Below are positions 16,985 to 24,803 of a DNA stretch of 33,869 nucleotides, piece after piece. The stretch is from contig JAKVJO010000014.1 of the NCBI GenBank assembly GCA_022486935.1, positions 1 to 33,869 of the forward strand, read 5' to 3'. The number at the start of each line of letters is the position of its first letter. The stretch's first letter is position 1. This DNA comes from Solobacterium sp. (GTDB lineage: Bacteria; Bacillota_I; Bacilli_A; Erysipelotrichales; Erysipelotrichaceae). A program made the translations under genes and the position numbers. The notes beneath the pieces are model-generated. The model made no database searches and was not told the DNA's origin. It worked only from the letters and a program-made list of their open reading frames with translations.

Positions 16985-17012
16985 TTGACAAATAAACTTA
17001 AGCACCTAAAAT
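16985..17012 (+). promoter_or_regulatory. Promoter of the PatB/MalY-type gene
   Basis: TTGACA, a 16-base spacer and TAAAAT form a near-consensus promoter just after the preceding terminator. About 60 bases of leader lead to the AAGGGGG ribosome site. Confidence 0.7.
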
Positions 17013-17074
17013 AAAATCATCAGTGCAGTATTTTTTGTTCATCATGATTCATCAAAATTAAGGGGGTAATGGAT

Positions 17075-18262
17075 ATGAGTATCAATTTTGACCGTCATAT
17101 CGACCGTAAATCAACCAGTGATCTGAAGTGGCATACAAGTCTTGTCAAAGGATATCTGAACGTCGATATCAGTGAAGACATGATTCCGATGTGGCTCGCA
17201 GATACGGACTTTGCCTGTGCACCGTGTATCCAGAAGGCACTGCACGATCGTGTCGACAAGGAAATCTATGGCTACTGCGCACCGATGAAGCCATTCTATG
17301 ATGCGGTCTGCTGGTGGCAGAAAGAACGCTTTGGTGTTGAGACAGATCCATCCTGGATCACCATGTGCCCTACCGTGGTATCTTCCATCAATGTGGCAAT
17401 CCGTGCCTTTACCAACGAAGGCGATGGCGTCATCATCCAGCAGCCGGTATATGATCCATTTGCGACAATTGTGAAGCGCACAAAACGCAGGGTTGTCGAC
17501 AACGGACTGAAACTGGAGAATGGCAGATATGTCATGGATTATGAACTGCTCGAACAGCAGGCATCTGATCCGAACACCAAAATGATTGTCCTGTGCAGCC
17601 CGCACAATCCGGTGGGCCGGGTATGGGAGAAAGAAGAACTGAAGCGTCTCTGTGAGATCTGTGTACGCAACCACGTACTAATTGTCTCAGATGAGATTCA
17701 CGCAGATATTGTCTATGAAGGCCATGTACATACTTCCATTCTGAATGTTGATCCGGCTTACCGTGATCAGATGATCCTCTTGTCTGCACCGGGCAAGACG
17801 TTCAACATCCCGGGACTGAAGACCGGCTATGCCATCATTCCAGACAAAGATCTGCACCATGCATTCAATGAGACACAGCTGGATATGTCACTGGATGTGC
17901 GCAATACATTCGCACTGGAAGGACTGCAGGCAGCCTATTCACCGGATGGTGAAGCCTGGATGAAAGAAGAACTGGCATATCTTCAGCACAATGTGGAAGT
18001 GATCAAAAACTTTCTGAAGGACGAGATGCCGGAAGTGACCATGATTGAACCGGAAGGGACATTCCTCTGCTGGCTGGATTTCAAGAAACTTGGTTACAGC
18101 GATCAGGAACTGATGAAGCGGATCATTATCGATGCGGCAGTGGTATGTGTACCTGGTCCCTGGTTTGGTAATGGCGGTCAGCAGCACCTCCGTCTCAATA
18201 TCGGAGTGCCGACAGATCTTCTATTGGAAGCGCTGAATCGGATCAAAACAGCAATCCAGTAA
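17075..18262 (+). CDS. PatB/MalY-type pyridoxal-phosphate C-S lyase or aminotransferase
   Basis: Fold-type I PLP enzyme of 395 residues. PMWLADTDF near the N-terminus, LCSPHNPVGRVW (about 170), VSDEIHADIVY (about 205) and the PLP lysine in SAPGKTFNIPGLKTG (about 241) are the PatB/MalY pattern. These enzymes usually cleave cystathionine or cysteine to pyruvate, ammonia and a thiol or sulfide; some act as aminotransferases. The track starts at an ATG only one or two bases after AGGGGGT. The second ATG, two codons later at 17075, has ideal spacing and is preferred. It is monocistronic, with its own promoter. Its stop codon abuts the promoter of the next operon. Confidence 0.9.
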   Translation: MSINFDRHIDRKSTSDLKWHTSLVKGYLNVDISEDMIPMWLADTDFACAPCIQKALHDRVDKEIYGYCAPMKPFYDAVCWWQKERFGVETDPSWITMCPTVVSSINVAIRAFTNEGDGVIIQQPVYDPFATIVKRTKRRVVDNGLKLENGRYVMDYELLEQQASDPNTKMIVLCSPHNPVGRVWEKEELKRLCEICVRNHVLIVSDEIHADIVYEGHVHTSILNVDPAYRDQMILLSAPGKTFNIPGLKTGYAIIPDKDLHHAFNETQLDMSLDVRNTFALEGLQAAYSPDGEAWMKEELAYLQHNVEVIKNFLKDEMPEVTMIEPEGTFLCWLDFKKLGYSDQELMKRIIIDAAVVCVPGPWFGNGGQQHLRLNIGVPTDLLLEALNRIKTAIQ

Positions 18263-18290
18263 TTGACATACATGCACCAGGGGATATAAT
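18263..18290 (+). promoter_or_regulatory. Perfect-consensus promoter of the peptidase-permease operon
   Basis: TTGACA and TATAAT are both exact, separated by 16 bases. The -35 starts immediately after the TAA of the preceding gene. The first start codon of the operon is 39 bases beyond the -10. Confidence 0.85.
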
Positions 18291-18328
18291 TTTCACAATT
18301 TATAATCTGGCAAAGGAAGATTGTCATT

Positions 18329-19048
18329 ATGAAACCTAAGATAGGCCTGATCGATCAGGGGACAGATTCATTGCTCAGAAGATACATGCGCTATCGTTAT
18401 CAGTATGCATTGAAGAAAGCCGGAGCTGATTTCATCATGCTCAAAGCAGTTGAAACAGAAGACGAAGCACTTGCGAATCTGAAGGAATGCTGCGGACTGG
18501 TGATTCCCGGCGGGCCGGATATCAACCCCGAACTGTATGGAGAACAGCCAAAGGAATCAAGCCATGTCAGTGCACCGATCCGTGATATCTCTGATCCGCT
18601 GTATCTCAAGGCGGCACTGTCATTGAAGCTTCCGATCCTTGGAATCTGCCGCGGCTGCCAGCTGCTCAATGTGTATTACGGAGGAACGCTGTATCAGGAT
18701 ATTCTGCAAGACGCCAAAGGACATCATCTGACACATATGCAGCCGAAGGGATTCCGGAAGAAAGTACATCAGGTCAGTGTCAAACCGGACACCCTGCTGT
18801 ATCGACTTGCCGGAAGGTCCATGATCGGTGTCAATACAATGCACCATCAGGGAATCCATGAAGTCGGCAAAGGACTGACCGTATCCGGAATCAGTGAAGA
18901 CGGAATCGTTGAGGGAATTGAAGTTCCGGGCAGTGAATTCATCCTTGGTGTGCAGTGGCATCCGGAGCATCTGACACCGAAAGACGAAGTATCAAAGCAG
19001 CTGTTTGCAGGATTTGTAACAGAGTGCGAAAGGGGTGCGGCAAAATGA
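18329..19048 (+). CDS. Class I amidotransferase-like gamma-glutamyl hydrolase (peptidase C26, PuuD-like)
   Basis: Cytoplasmic cysteine hydrolase of 239 residues. The nucleophile elbow GICRGCQLLNVYYGG places the catalytic Cys near residue 107. GVQWHPEHL near 210 supplies the catalytic His and Glu. The early VIPGGPDINPELYGE segment is typical of the gamma-glutamyl-GABA hydrolase group, which cleaves gamma-glutamyl bonds. The start has AAAGGAAG upstream. It is the first gene of an operon with an amino-acid permease, two more membrane proteins and a dipeptidase, and its stop overlaps the permease ATG as ATGA. That context points to gamma-glutamyl peptide or amine breakdown; the exact substrate is unproven. 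Confidence 0.9.
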   Translation: MKPKIGLIDQGTDSLLRRYMRYRYQYALKKAGADFIMLKAVETEDEALANLKECCGLVIPGGPDINPELYGEQPKESSHVSAPIRDISDPLYLKAALSLKLPILGICRGCQLLNVYYGGTLYQDILQDAKGHHLTHMQPKGFRKKVHQVSVKPDTLLYRLAGRSMIGVNTMHHQGIHEVGKGLTVSGISEDGIVEGIEVPGSEFILGVQWHPEHLTPKDEVSKQLFAGFVTECERGAAK

Positions 19049-20421
19049 AGGGTAAATCAGGAAAGCAATTGGGCGTAGGGGATCTGATTCCATTTGCGAT
19101 CGGCAACTGTGTCGGCGCAGGCATCTTTGTCTATATGGGCCTTGGTGTCAAATACACCGGGCGCTCACTTCCATTGGCACTGGTACTGGCCAATGTCGTC
19201 ATGCTGTTTGCATATGCATACAACACGCTGATGGCAGGAACGTTTGCACTGAGCGGCGGTAAGTACGCCCAGGGTGCGGTGCTGCAGCCGCCGGTGATTG
19301 CCGGTGTGTATGCCATCATGAATCTCATCAAGAGTCTGGCCATTGCCGGATATGCCATTTCTGTTGTGAATTATGCATCGTATGTATTCCCGGGAATTAC
19401 ACCTTATACCAAGTTGATTGCCATCGGAATACAAACGCTGTTCTTTGCGCTGACCTTCAAAGGCACCAAGCTGATGTCCAAGATCAACATCATCATGGTT
19501 GGCATCCTGATGGTGGCGCTGTGCATCTTCATTGCCGTTGGTCTGCCGCAGGTAGATTTCAGTTCACTGTCACTCACCAGACCGGATTCATTCTCCGGCG
19601 GTGTCATGGGATTCCTCAGTGCAATCGCTGTCATGGGCTTTGCCTGTGAAGGAAGCACCATCATTGTTTCCTATGCGTCAGAGACCAAAAAGCCAACCAG
19701 GACAATTCCGATTGCCATTCTGATCAGCACAGCCATCATCGCTGTTATCTACTTCCTGATGTCTCTGGTCGCTGTCGGTGTTCTGCCGATTGAAGAGATT
19801 GCCGGTCAGAGCCTTGCAGTCGTCGCAAAGGAAATCTTCAGTTATCCGGTATTTGCAATCTTCATTATCTGCGGTGCATGTTTCGCCATTGCAACATCAC
19901 TGTTTGGACTGATCGCTTCACTGAAATATCCGATTCTTTCCACAGTAGAAGATGGCTGGCTGCCGGAAGTGGTTGGCAGTAAGACCAAGGATGGATATCC
20001 ATGGTTCATCATGCTGGTCATGTATATCGTTGCGGTTGTCCCGATCATCACTGACATGAGTCTCAACCAGATCGCATCCTATCTGCAGATTCCGTTTATG
20101 ATTCTCTGCATTCTGAATAACGTTCTCTTCCTGCAGATTCCAAAGAAGTATCCGGAAGCCTGGAAAAAGAGCTTCTTCCACATGCCGATGCCGTGTCTTT
20201 ATATCGTGATCGGTCTCTCCCTGCTCTGCGACGCACTGGTTGCGTTTGCACTGTTCTCTACCATTGAAGCAGGTGATCAGATCATCATTGTAGTAATGGT
20301 GCTTGTCATATTTGCCTACAGTTATTTCCGCTACAAGTCAGGTAAGGTAACAATGAAGTCCCTGGAAGAAGCCCGTCGTCAGGCACTGGACGAAATCCAG
20401 GAAACTTCTCAAGAGGGCTGA
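19045..20421 (+). CDS. APC-superfamily amino-acid permease
   Basis: Cytoplasmic-membrane transporter of 458 residues with about 12 hydrophobic helices. The first helix contains PFAIGNCVGAGIFVYMGLG, the G-rich substrate/ion-binding break of APC transporters. GFACEGSTIIVSYASETKKP is the conserved helix 6 and following loop. The ORF track begins 30 codons earlier, inside the preceding gene. The ATG at 19045 is preferred because it overlaps the upstream stop as ATGA and has AAGGGG about ten bases before it. In this operon it probably imports an amino acid, gamma-glutamyl compound or polyamine. The specificity cannot be read from sequence. Confidence 0.9.
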   Translation: MKGKSGKQLGVGDLIPFAIGNCVGAGIFVYMGLGVKYTGRSLPLALVLANVVMLFAYAYNTLMAGTFALSGGKYAQGAVLQPPVIAGVYAIMNLIKSLAIAGYAISVVNYASYVFPGITPYTKLIAIGIQTLFFALTFKGTKLMSKINIIMVGILMVALCIFIAVGLPQVDFSSLSLTRPDSFSGGVMGFLSAIAVMGFACEGSTIIVSYASETKKPTRTIPIAILISTAIIAVIYFLMSLVAVGVLPIEEIAGQSLAVVAKEIFSYPVFAIFIICGACFAIATSLFGLIASLKYPILSTVEDGWLPEVVGSKTKDGYPWFIMLVMYIVAVVPIITDMSLNQIASYLQIPFMILCILNNVLFLQIPKKYPEAWKKSFFHMPMPCLYIVIGLSLLCDALVAFALFSTIEAGDQIIIVVMVLVIFAYSYFRYKSGKVTMKSLEEARRQALDEIQETSQEG

Positions 20422-20457
20422 CAGTCACCAGACCAGGTGAGAAGGAGAATTTCAAAA

Positions 20458-21186
20458 ATGAATGATGCATTGCAGCTGGCCAACAGTCCAATCATGTGGT
20501 TCTTTGCCCTGCTGATCGTGGGAGCGGCGATTACTGAAGCCGTGCTCATCTTCAACCTCGCAAGGAAGTACATCCATCAGACAAACCTGCTGACCAGAGA
20601 AGAGACCATGACCTGCCTCAAGACAGGCGGCGTGGTATCTGTAGGACCTGCCCTATCTATCTTCGTCATCGCCCTCAGCATGATCTCCATGCTGGGTGCA
20701 CCATTCACACTCATGCGTATTGGCATGATCGGTTCTGCAAGTACAGAACTGACTGCAGCCGGTATCGGTGCAGAAGCTGCCGGTGTCAGTCTTGGCATGG
20801 AGCCGCTGACCGGAACAGCCTTCACTGCTGCCCTGTGGACCTGTGCATTTATGAGCTGCGGCTATCTGATCTTTGTGCCATTGGTTACCCGCGGTATCGG
20901 CAAAGCACTCAACCGTGTCATTGTACCGGCAGAAGGGAAAAAGCAGTCCTGGCTTGCATGGGGACTGAGTGCACTTCTTCCATTTCTGATCTTCGTTGCA
21001 TTATCCTACATCCAGGTATCCAAGAGTATGATCCATCTGATCAGCTTGCTGATTGCTGCAGTGTTGATGATCCTGCTGAATGTCCTTGCCGGGAAGCTGG
21101 ATAAGAAGTGGCTGCGTCAGTGGGCAATGTGCTTCTCGGTGCTTGGCGGAATTGTTGTCGGCGGCGTGCTGAACGTGCTGCTGTAG
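20458..21186 (+). CDS. DUF5058-type membrane protein
   Basis: A 242-residue integral membrane protein of about six hydrophobic segments. ANSPIMWFFALLIVGAAITE near the N-terminus, the GGVVSVGPALSIFVIALSMI segment and the Gly/Ala-rich middle match my memory of the DUF5058 family. No biochemical function is established for it. The track start is a GTG within the ribosome site. The ATG at 20458 has AAGGAG ten bases upstream and begins the family-like N-terminus. It is 36 bases after the permease and 13 bases before another membrane protein. The two small membrane proteins look like subunits of one complex, possibly a transporter linked to the peptidases; that is inference. Confidence 0.75.
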   Translation: MNDALQLANSPIMWFFALLIVGAAITEAVLIFNLARKYIHQTNLLTREETMTCLKTGGVVSVGPALSIFVIALSMISMLGAPFTLMRIGMIGSASTELTAAGIGAEAAGVSLGMEPLTGTAFTAALWTCAFMSCGYLIFVPLVTRGIGKALNRVIVPAEGKKQSWLAWGLSALLPFLIFVALSYIQVSKSMIHLISLLIAAVLMILLNVLAGKLDKKWLRQWAMCFSVLGGIVVGGVLNVLL

Positions 21187-21199
21187 GAGGGATAATACA

Positions 21200-21754
21200 A
21201 TGAGTGAACAGAATCAGACTGCCGTAAACGCAGAAGAACTCTACGAGAAACAATACATCCCGAAGGTCCATCGCATTGGAACTGCAAGCATGCTGCTGAT
21301 CCTGGTACTGAGTTTCGTGCCGGCAGTATACTTCTCCTTCTTCAAGGGATTGAATCCCGGTATGCAGGTCATTGCCAAAGCGGCCGCTACCATGATCGGC
21401 CTGGAAATCTTTACCTGGATCCTGGAGCCGACACTGTACTTCCCGATGCTCGGAATCACCGGTTCCTATATCAGCTTTGTTGCCGGCAATATTACCAACA
21501 TGCGTGTGCCCGCCGCAACCGCTGCCCAGACGGCAGTTGATGCCAAGGTCGGAACACACAAGGCAGAATTCGCCGGTGTACTGGGAATCATCTCATCTGT
21601 TGTTGTGAACTTTATTGTGCTGATCATTGTCGTTGCCTTCGGAAGTCTGATTATCTCCGTTCTTCCCCAGGCAATTACGGACGCACTGAATTATGCACTG
21701 CCAAGCGTTTATGGCGCGTTGCTGGTGACTTTTATCGTAAGACTCAAGAGGTGA
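21200..21754 (+). CDS. Uncharacterised membrane protein, partner of the DUF5058 protein
   Basis: A 184-residue protein I cannot assign to a named family. After a polar start of about 25 residues there are four or five hydrophobic stretches: about 30-52, 57-80, 83-100, 130-155 and 165-180. A conserved-looking GITGSYISFVAGNITNMRVPAA segment near 92-113 is followed by a small soluble loop. The GGAGG site lies just after the DUF5058 stop, and the reading frame ends four bases before the dipeptidase ATG. It stops directly after its last membrane segment (LLVTFIVRLKR), so it may have lost a C-terminal part. A partner role with DUF5058 is inferred from adjacency. Confidence 0.75.
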   Translation: MSEQNQTAVNAEELYEKQYIPKVHRIGTASMLLILVLSFVPAVYFSFFKGLNPGMQVIAKAAATMIGLEIFTWILEPTLYFPMLGITGSYISFVAGNITNMRVPAATAAQTAVDAKVGTHKAEFAGVLGIISSVVVNFIVLIIVVAFGSLIISVLPQAITDALNYALPSVYGALLVTFIVRLKR

Positions 21755-21758
21755 GCGT

Positions 21759-22756
21759 ATGACACCGTATGTCGACATGCACTGCGATACCCTGATGCAG
21801 GCATGGCTGAAACACAAGAAAGATATTGATCACTTCCCCAAAGCAATGGTAGATGTGGAACGTCTTGAACAGGGGAATTCACTGGCCCAGTTCTTTGCGG
21901 TCTTCATGCCGCCGGTCACACTGAAAAAATACATGGGACCGTTCTTCCCAAAAGATGACGTCTACATTGATAAACTGCTGAAGATCTTTGAGACAACCAT
22001 GCAGGAACATTCAGATACAATCGCTCCATGCCGTACATATTCAGAACTGGAAAGCAATCGCAGTGCCAAACGCATTTCTGCCATTCTGACATTGGAAGAC
22101 GGCCGGGCAGTTGATTCAAAGATGGAAAAACTGGATGACTACTTCAACCGGGGAATCAGACTGATCTCACTGACCTGGAATCAGCCGAACTGTTTTGGCA
22201 ATCCAAACTCCTCTGATCCTGAACTGATGCAGAAGGGTCTGACTGAGTTTGGCAAAGATGCTGTAAAGCATATGCAGGAACTCGGCATGCTGGTAGATGT
22301 ATCACATCTGTCAGATGGCGGATTCAATGATGTGGCAGAACTGTGCAGCGGACCATTTGTCGCTTCGCACTCCAACTGCCGGGCATTAAGCTTCCATTCC
22401 CGGAATATGACAGATGACATGATCCGTACGCTGGCATCTCATGGCGGAGTCATGGGCGTCAACTTCGGACCGCAGTTTCTGACTGATGATCCTAAATCAA
22501 AGGAAAGCACAATCCCGCTGATTGCTGCTCAGCTGCGACACATGATTGATGTGGGCGGTGTAGAGTGGGCGGTGTAGAGTGTGCGGCAATCGGTACAGAC
22601 TTTGATGGAATCAGCGGCAATCTTCAGATCGCATCTCCAAACGATATGCCCAAGCTGTTTGAATCACTGGCAGTCAGTGGATTCACTGCAGATGAGATTG
22701 AGCATATTGCCTGGAAGAATACCTGCAGGGTCATCAAAGACGTATTTCCAGAATAA
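21759..22756 (+). pseudogene. M19 membrane-type dipeptidase, frameshifted by a 14-bp tandem duplication
   Basis: Zinc dipeptidase of the renal dipeptidase family (M19), which cleaves dipeptides. The N-terminal 268 codons carry the metal-site motifs: HCD near 8-10, the Glu in TLEDG, DVSHLS and ASHSNCRA. At 22551-22581 a 14-base unit is repeated in tandem, which shifts the frame and gives a TAG at 22575-22577 (272 residues). Removing one copy joins the two halves as VGGVECAAIGTDFDG and gives 327 residues, the normal length. The truncated product lacks the conserved GTDFDG Asp and the last helices and is probably inactive. The start has AGAGGTGA upstream. It is the last gene of the operon. Confidence 0.93.
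22551..22581 (+). repeat. Tandem 14-bp duplication inside the dipeptidase gene
   Basis: GGGCGGTGTAGAGT occurs twice in direct succession (22553-22566 and 22567-22580). The period of 14 extends over 31 bases in total. Because 14 is not a multiple of three, it breaks the reading frame. One copy less restores the family sequence exactly. Confidence 0.97.
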
Positions 22757-22784
22757 ATAGATATTGCCTGTACAGGTATGAGAG

Positions 22785-22808
22785 GGCTGTTCTTCGGAAC
22801 AGCCTTTT
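22785..22808 (+). terminator. Intrinsic terminator of the peptidase-permease operon
   Basis: GGCTGTTC and GAACAGCC form a perfect 8-bp stem closed by a TTCG tetraloop, followed by TTTT. It lies 28 bases after the restored dipeptidase stop codon. Confidence 0.92.
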
Positions 22809-22909
22809 ATACGATTCGATGATATTTGATCAAGGATCATCCAATCTGTTAGTCAAATGTTAGGCTGGGTTGAATCATTGGTCTTTTTTCCCTGTTGCGC
22901 AAGAAAGCT

Positions 22910-22951
22910 AAAGAAAAGCTCATACGCCGCATTGTTATGCGATATATGAGC
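22910..22951 (-). terminator. Terminator of the tRNA-Pro gene
   Basis: On the minus strand GCTCATA and TATGAGC enclose an inner CGCAT/ATGCG stem and are followed by TTTTCTTT. It starts about a dozen bases after the tRNA 3' end. Confidence 0.85.
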
Positions 22952-22962
22952 GATCGACCTAA

Positions 22963-23039
22963 TGGTCGGGATGACGGGATTCGAACCCATGACCTCTTCG
23001 TCCCGAACGAAGCGCACTACCAAGCTGTGCAACATCCCG
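22963..23039 (-). tRNA. tRNA-Pro, anticodon CGG
   Basis: On the minus strand there is a complete cloverleaf. The acceptor CGGGATG pairs with CATCCCG, with discriminator A and an encoded CCA. The D arm contains AGCTTGGTAG. The anticodon arm is CTTCG-TTCGGGA-CGAAG with anticodon CGG and G37. The T arm is GGGTTCGAATCCC. Length is 77 with CCA. It reads CCG codons and stands alone with its own promoter and terminator. The 65-codon minus-strand ORF over it is a shadow. Confidence 0.97.
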
Positions 23040-23055
23040 CTTTTCAGCATGTATG

Positions 23056-23064
23056 ATTATAACA
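23056..23064 (-). promoter_or_regulatory. Extended -10 promoter of tRNA-Pro
   Basis: On the minus strand the sequence is TGTTATAAT, a perfect -10 with TGn extension. It is 17 bases upstream of the first base of the tRNA. The -35 is weak. Confidence 0.75.
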
Positions 23065-23129
23065 AATACTTTCAATAAAAGATATAGAGAATTTGAAAGG
23101 AATTTTGCAAAAAATATGGGGCTTTGTGA

Positions 23130-23777
23130 CTACTCCGGCTGTCCGATCCAGCCTGATTCCACTTTTTCGGTGATTGGGCTGCTGCATAGATCGCAGAGTA
23201 CTTCATAAGTGATTGCAGTGCCATCTGCGCCGGCTTTGAGTGCGAGCTCTGCTTCTTCGGCATTGCGGATACTTGCGGCCAGGATGAACGGCGGTTTCTC
23301 GATCCGGTCATACAGGGCGCGGGTATCTCTCAGCTGCTGCAGCATATCTGTGCCGCTGTCAGTTCCCCTGTGGATAAATGGGGAGATTGCCCAGGCACCG
23401 CTCTTGGCAGCTATATAAGCCTGCCCATAGGTGAACATGGCAGTCGCGATGCATTTGATATCTTCGTTGGCCAGGATACGGATTGCGGCCATGCCCTGTG
23501 GGGTAGAAGGAATCTTGACGCCTACCCGGTCAGAGAGTGCGCAGCATGCGTACGCAGTATCGACAATGTCCTGTGTCTCTGTACGGTTGACGGAAGTGAA
23601 CATGAACAGTTCCGGATCCAGATCGAGAAGATGCTGGGTATACTCCACTTCACTCAGTCCGCTGCCGAATGACTCTGCCAGCAATGATGCGTTGGTCAGG
23701 ATTCCCTTGACGCCGAGTTTCTTGGCCTGCGGCAGTACTTCCTTGATATTTGGCTGCAATGCGATAAGCAGTTCCAT
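23130..23777 (-). CDS. Small transaldolase / fructose-6-phosphate aldolase-like protein
   Basis: A 215-residue protein of the short TalC/FSA type. The pattern is VGVKIPSTPQGMAAIRIL near 86-103 (Schiff-base Lys in VKIP), then TAMFTYGQAYIAAKSGAWAISPFIHR near 111-136, both diagnostic of the family. The start at 23777 is chosen because AAAGGAG stands eight bases before it; the track extends 27 codons upstream without support. Members cleave or transfer three-carbon units in sugar-phosphate metabolism. Whether this one acts on fructose-6-phosphate, sedoheptulose-7-phosphate or another sugar cannot be told. It follows a terminator, so it is probably transcribed on its own, downstream of trxB. Confidence 0.87.
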   Translation of the reverse strand: MELLIALQPNIKEVLPQAKKLGVKGILTNASLLAESFGSGLSEVEYTQHLLDLDPELFMFTSVNRTETQDIVDTAYACCALSDRVGVKIPSTPQGMAAIRILANEDIKCIATAMFTYGQAYIAAKSGAWAISPFIHRGTDSGTDMLQQLRDTRALYDRIEKPPFILAASIRNAEEAELALKAGADGTAITYEVLCDLCSSPITEKVESGWIGQPE

Positions 23778-23826
23778 GATGTATACTCCTTTATCTGTCC
23801 TGCATACCATAGCAGGAAAGAGGGCA

Positions 23827-23851
23827 AATGAAAAGCGGCAGAGTGTGCCGC
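23827..23851 (-). terminator. Intrinsic terminator of trxB
   Basis: On the minus strand GCGGCA and TGCCGC form a perfect 6-bp stem with a five-base loop, followed by TTTTCATTT. It lies 10 bases past the trxB stop. Confidence 0.82.
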
Positions 23852-23861
23852 CCTTCAAGAT

Positions 23862-24782
23862 TCAGCCCTTGATGTAATGGAATGCATTCTGGGCAGCGAT
23901 TGCACCGTCATTGCATGCAGTCACGACCTGACGCAGCTGCTTGACGATACAGTCACCTGCCGCATAGATACCAGGTACAGATGTTTCCATCTTTTCGTTG
24001 ACCTGTACAAAGCCGCGGGGATCCAGAATGTTCAGATCTTTCGCAAATGAGGTGGAGGCGTCAGCGCCGATGTAGGGGAAGACACCCTGGGTTTCATAGG
24101 AAGTGACTTCATCGGTATCGACATTCTTCAGTGCAATGCCGGTTACCTGATTGCCATCGCCTTCAACTCTGACCGGTACATGTTTGCGGATGACTTCCAC
24201 TTTGTCGGTGGCCATCAGTTTTTCCTGTACCGCTTCATCTGCCCGGAAGACATCCCGGCGGATGACAACTCTGACAAGATCAGCGAACTGGGTCAGATAG
24301 GCAGCTTCTTCCAGTGCGGAATTGCCGCCGCCGATCACGGTGATGATCTTGTGCTTGAAGAATGCACCATCGCACACGGCACAGTAAGAGACCCCATGAC
24401 CGGTATATTCTGTTTCGCCCGGGATGTTCATCTTGCGCTCGACGGTGCCGGTCGCAATGATGACAGTCCTTGCAGTCACAGAAGAGCCATCTTCCAGTTC
24501 AACCGTTTTGTGGGTATCTTCTGATTTGATGTTTTTCACATTGCCATAGAGATAGGACACATTCAGACTGGTGATCTGTTCATACATCTTCATGGCAAGG
24601 TCAGCGCCGTTGATCTTCAGAAAGCCGGGGTAGTTTTCAATCTCGAATGTTTTGACAATCTTTCCGCCCGGGGCACCTGACTCAATGATGCCGACAGAAA
24701 GACCTGCCCTTGCGGCATAGACTGCTGCAGTCATACCGGCCGGGCCGGCACCGATGATTGCGGTATCAAACTGAATATCCAT
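23862..24782 (-). CDS. trxB: Thioredoxin reductase
   Basis: Flavoprotein of 306 residues that transfers electrons from NADPH to thioredoxin. The FAD-binding GAGPAGMTAAVYAARAG is at about 10-26. The redox CAVC, in CAVCDGAF, is near residue 137 and is directly followed by the NAD(P)-binding GGGNSALEEAAYL. The C-terminal GIYAAGDCIVKQLRQVVTAC stretch closes the FAD site. All expected motifs are present. AAAGGAG lies about 12 bases upstream. It is 21 bases after the rubredoxin-reductase-like gene on the same strand, so the two are probably co-transcribed. Confidence 0.95.
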   Translation of the reverse strand: MDIQFDTAIIGAGPAGMTAAVYAARAGLSVGIIESGAPGGKIVKTFEIENYPGFLKINGADLAMKMYEQITSLNVSYLYGNVKNIKSEDTHKTVELEDGSSVTARTVIIATGTVERKMNIPGETEYTGHGVSYCAVCDGAFFKHKIITVIGGGNSALEEAAYLTQFADLVRVVIRRDVFRADEAVQEKLMATDKVEVIRKHVPVRVEGDGNQVTGIALKNVDTDEVTSYETQGVFPYIGADASTSFAKDLNILDPRGFVQVNEKMETSVPGIYAAGDCIVKQLRQVVTACNDGAIAAQNAFHYIKG

Positions 24783-24803
24783 GAATAACTGTTCTCCTTT
24801 TGC

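Noticed and set aside
22567-22756. A separate small gene from the 63-codon ORF after the dipeptidase
   Set aside because: It is the C-terminal part of the same dipeptidase in the shifted frame; its start has no ribosome site of its own and lies in the duplicated repeat.
22853-23050. A 65-codon minus-strand ORF
   Set aside because: It is the translation of the tRNA-Pro gene and its terminator.
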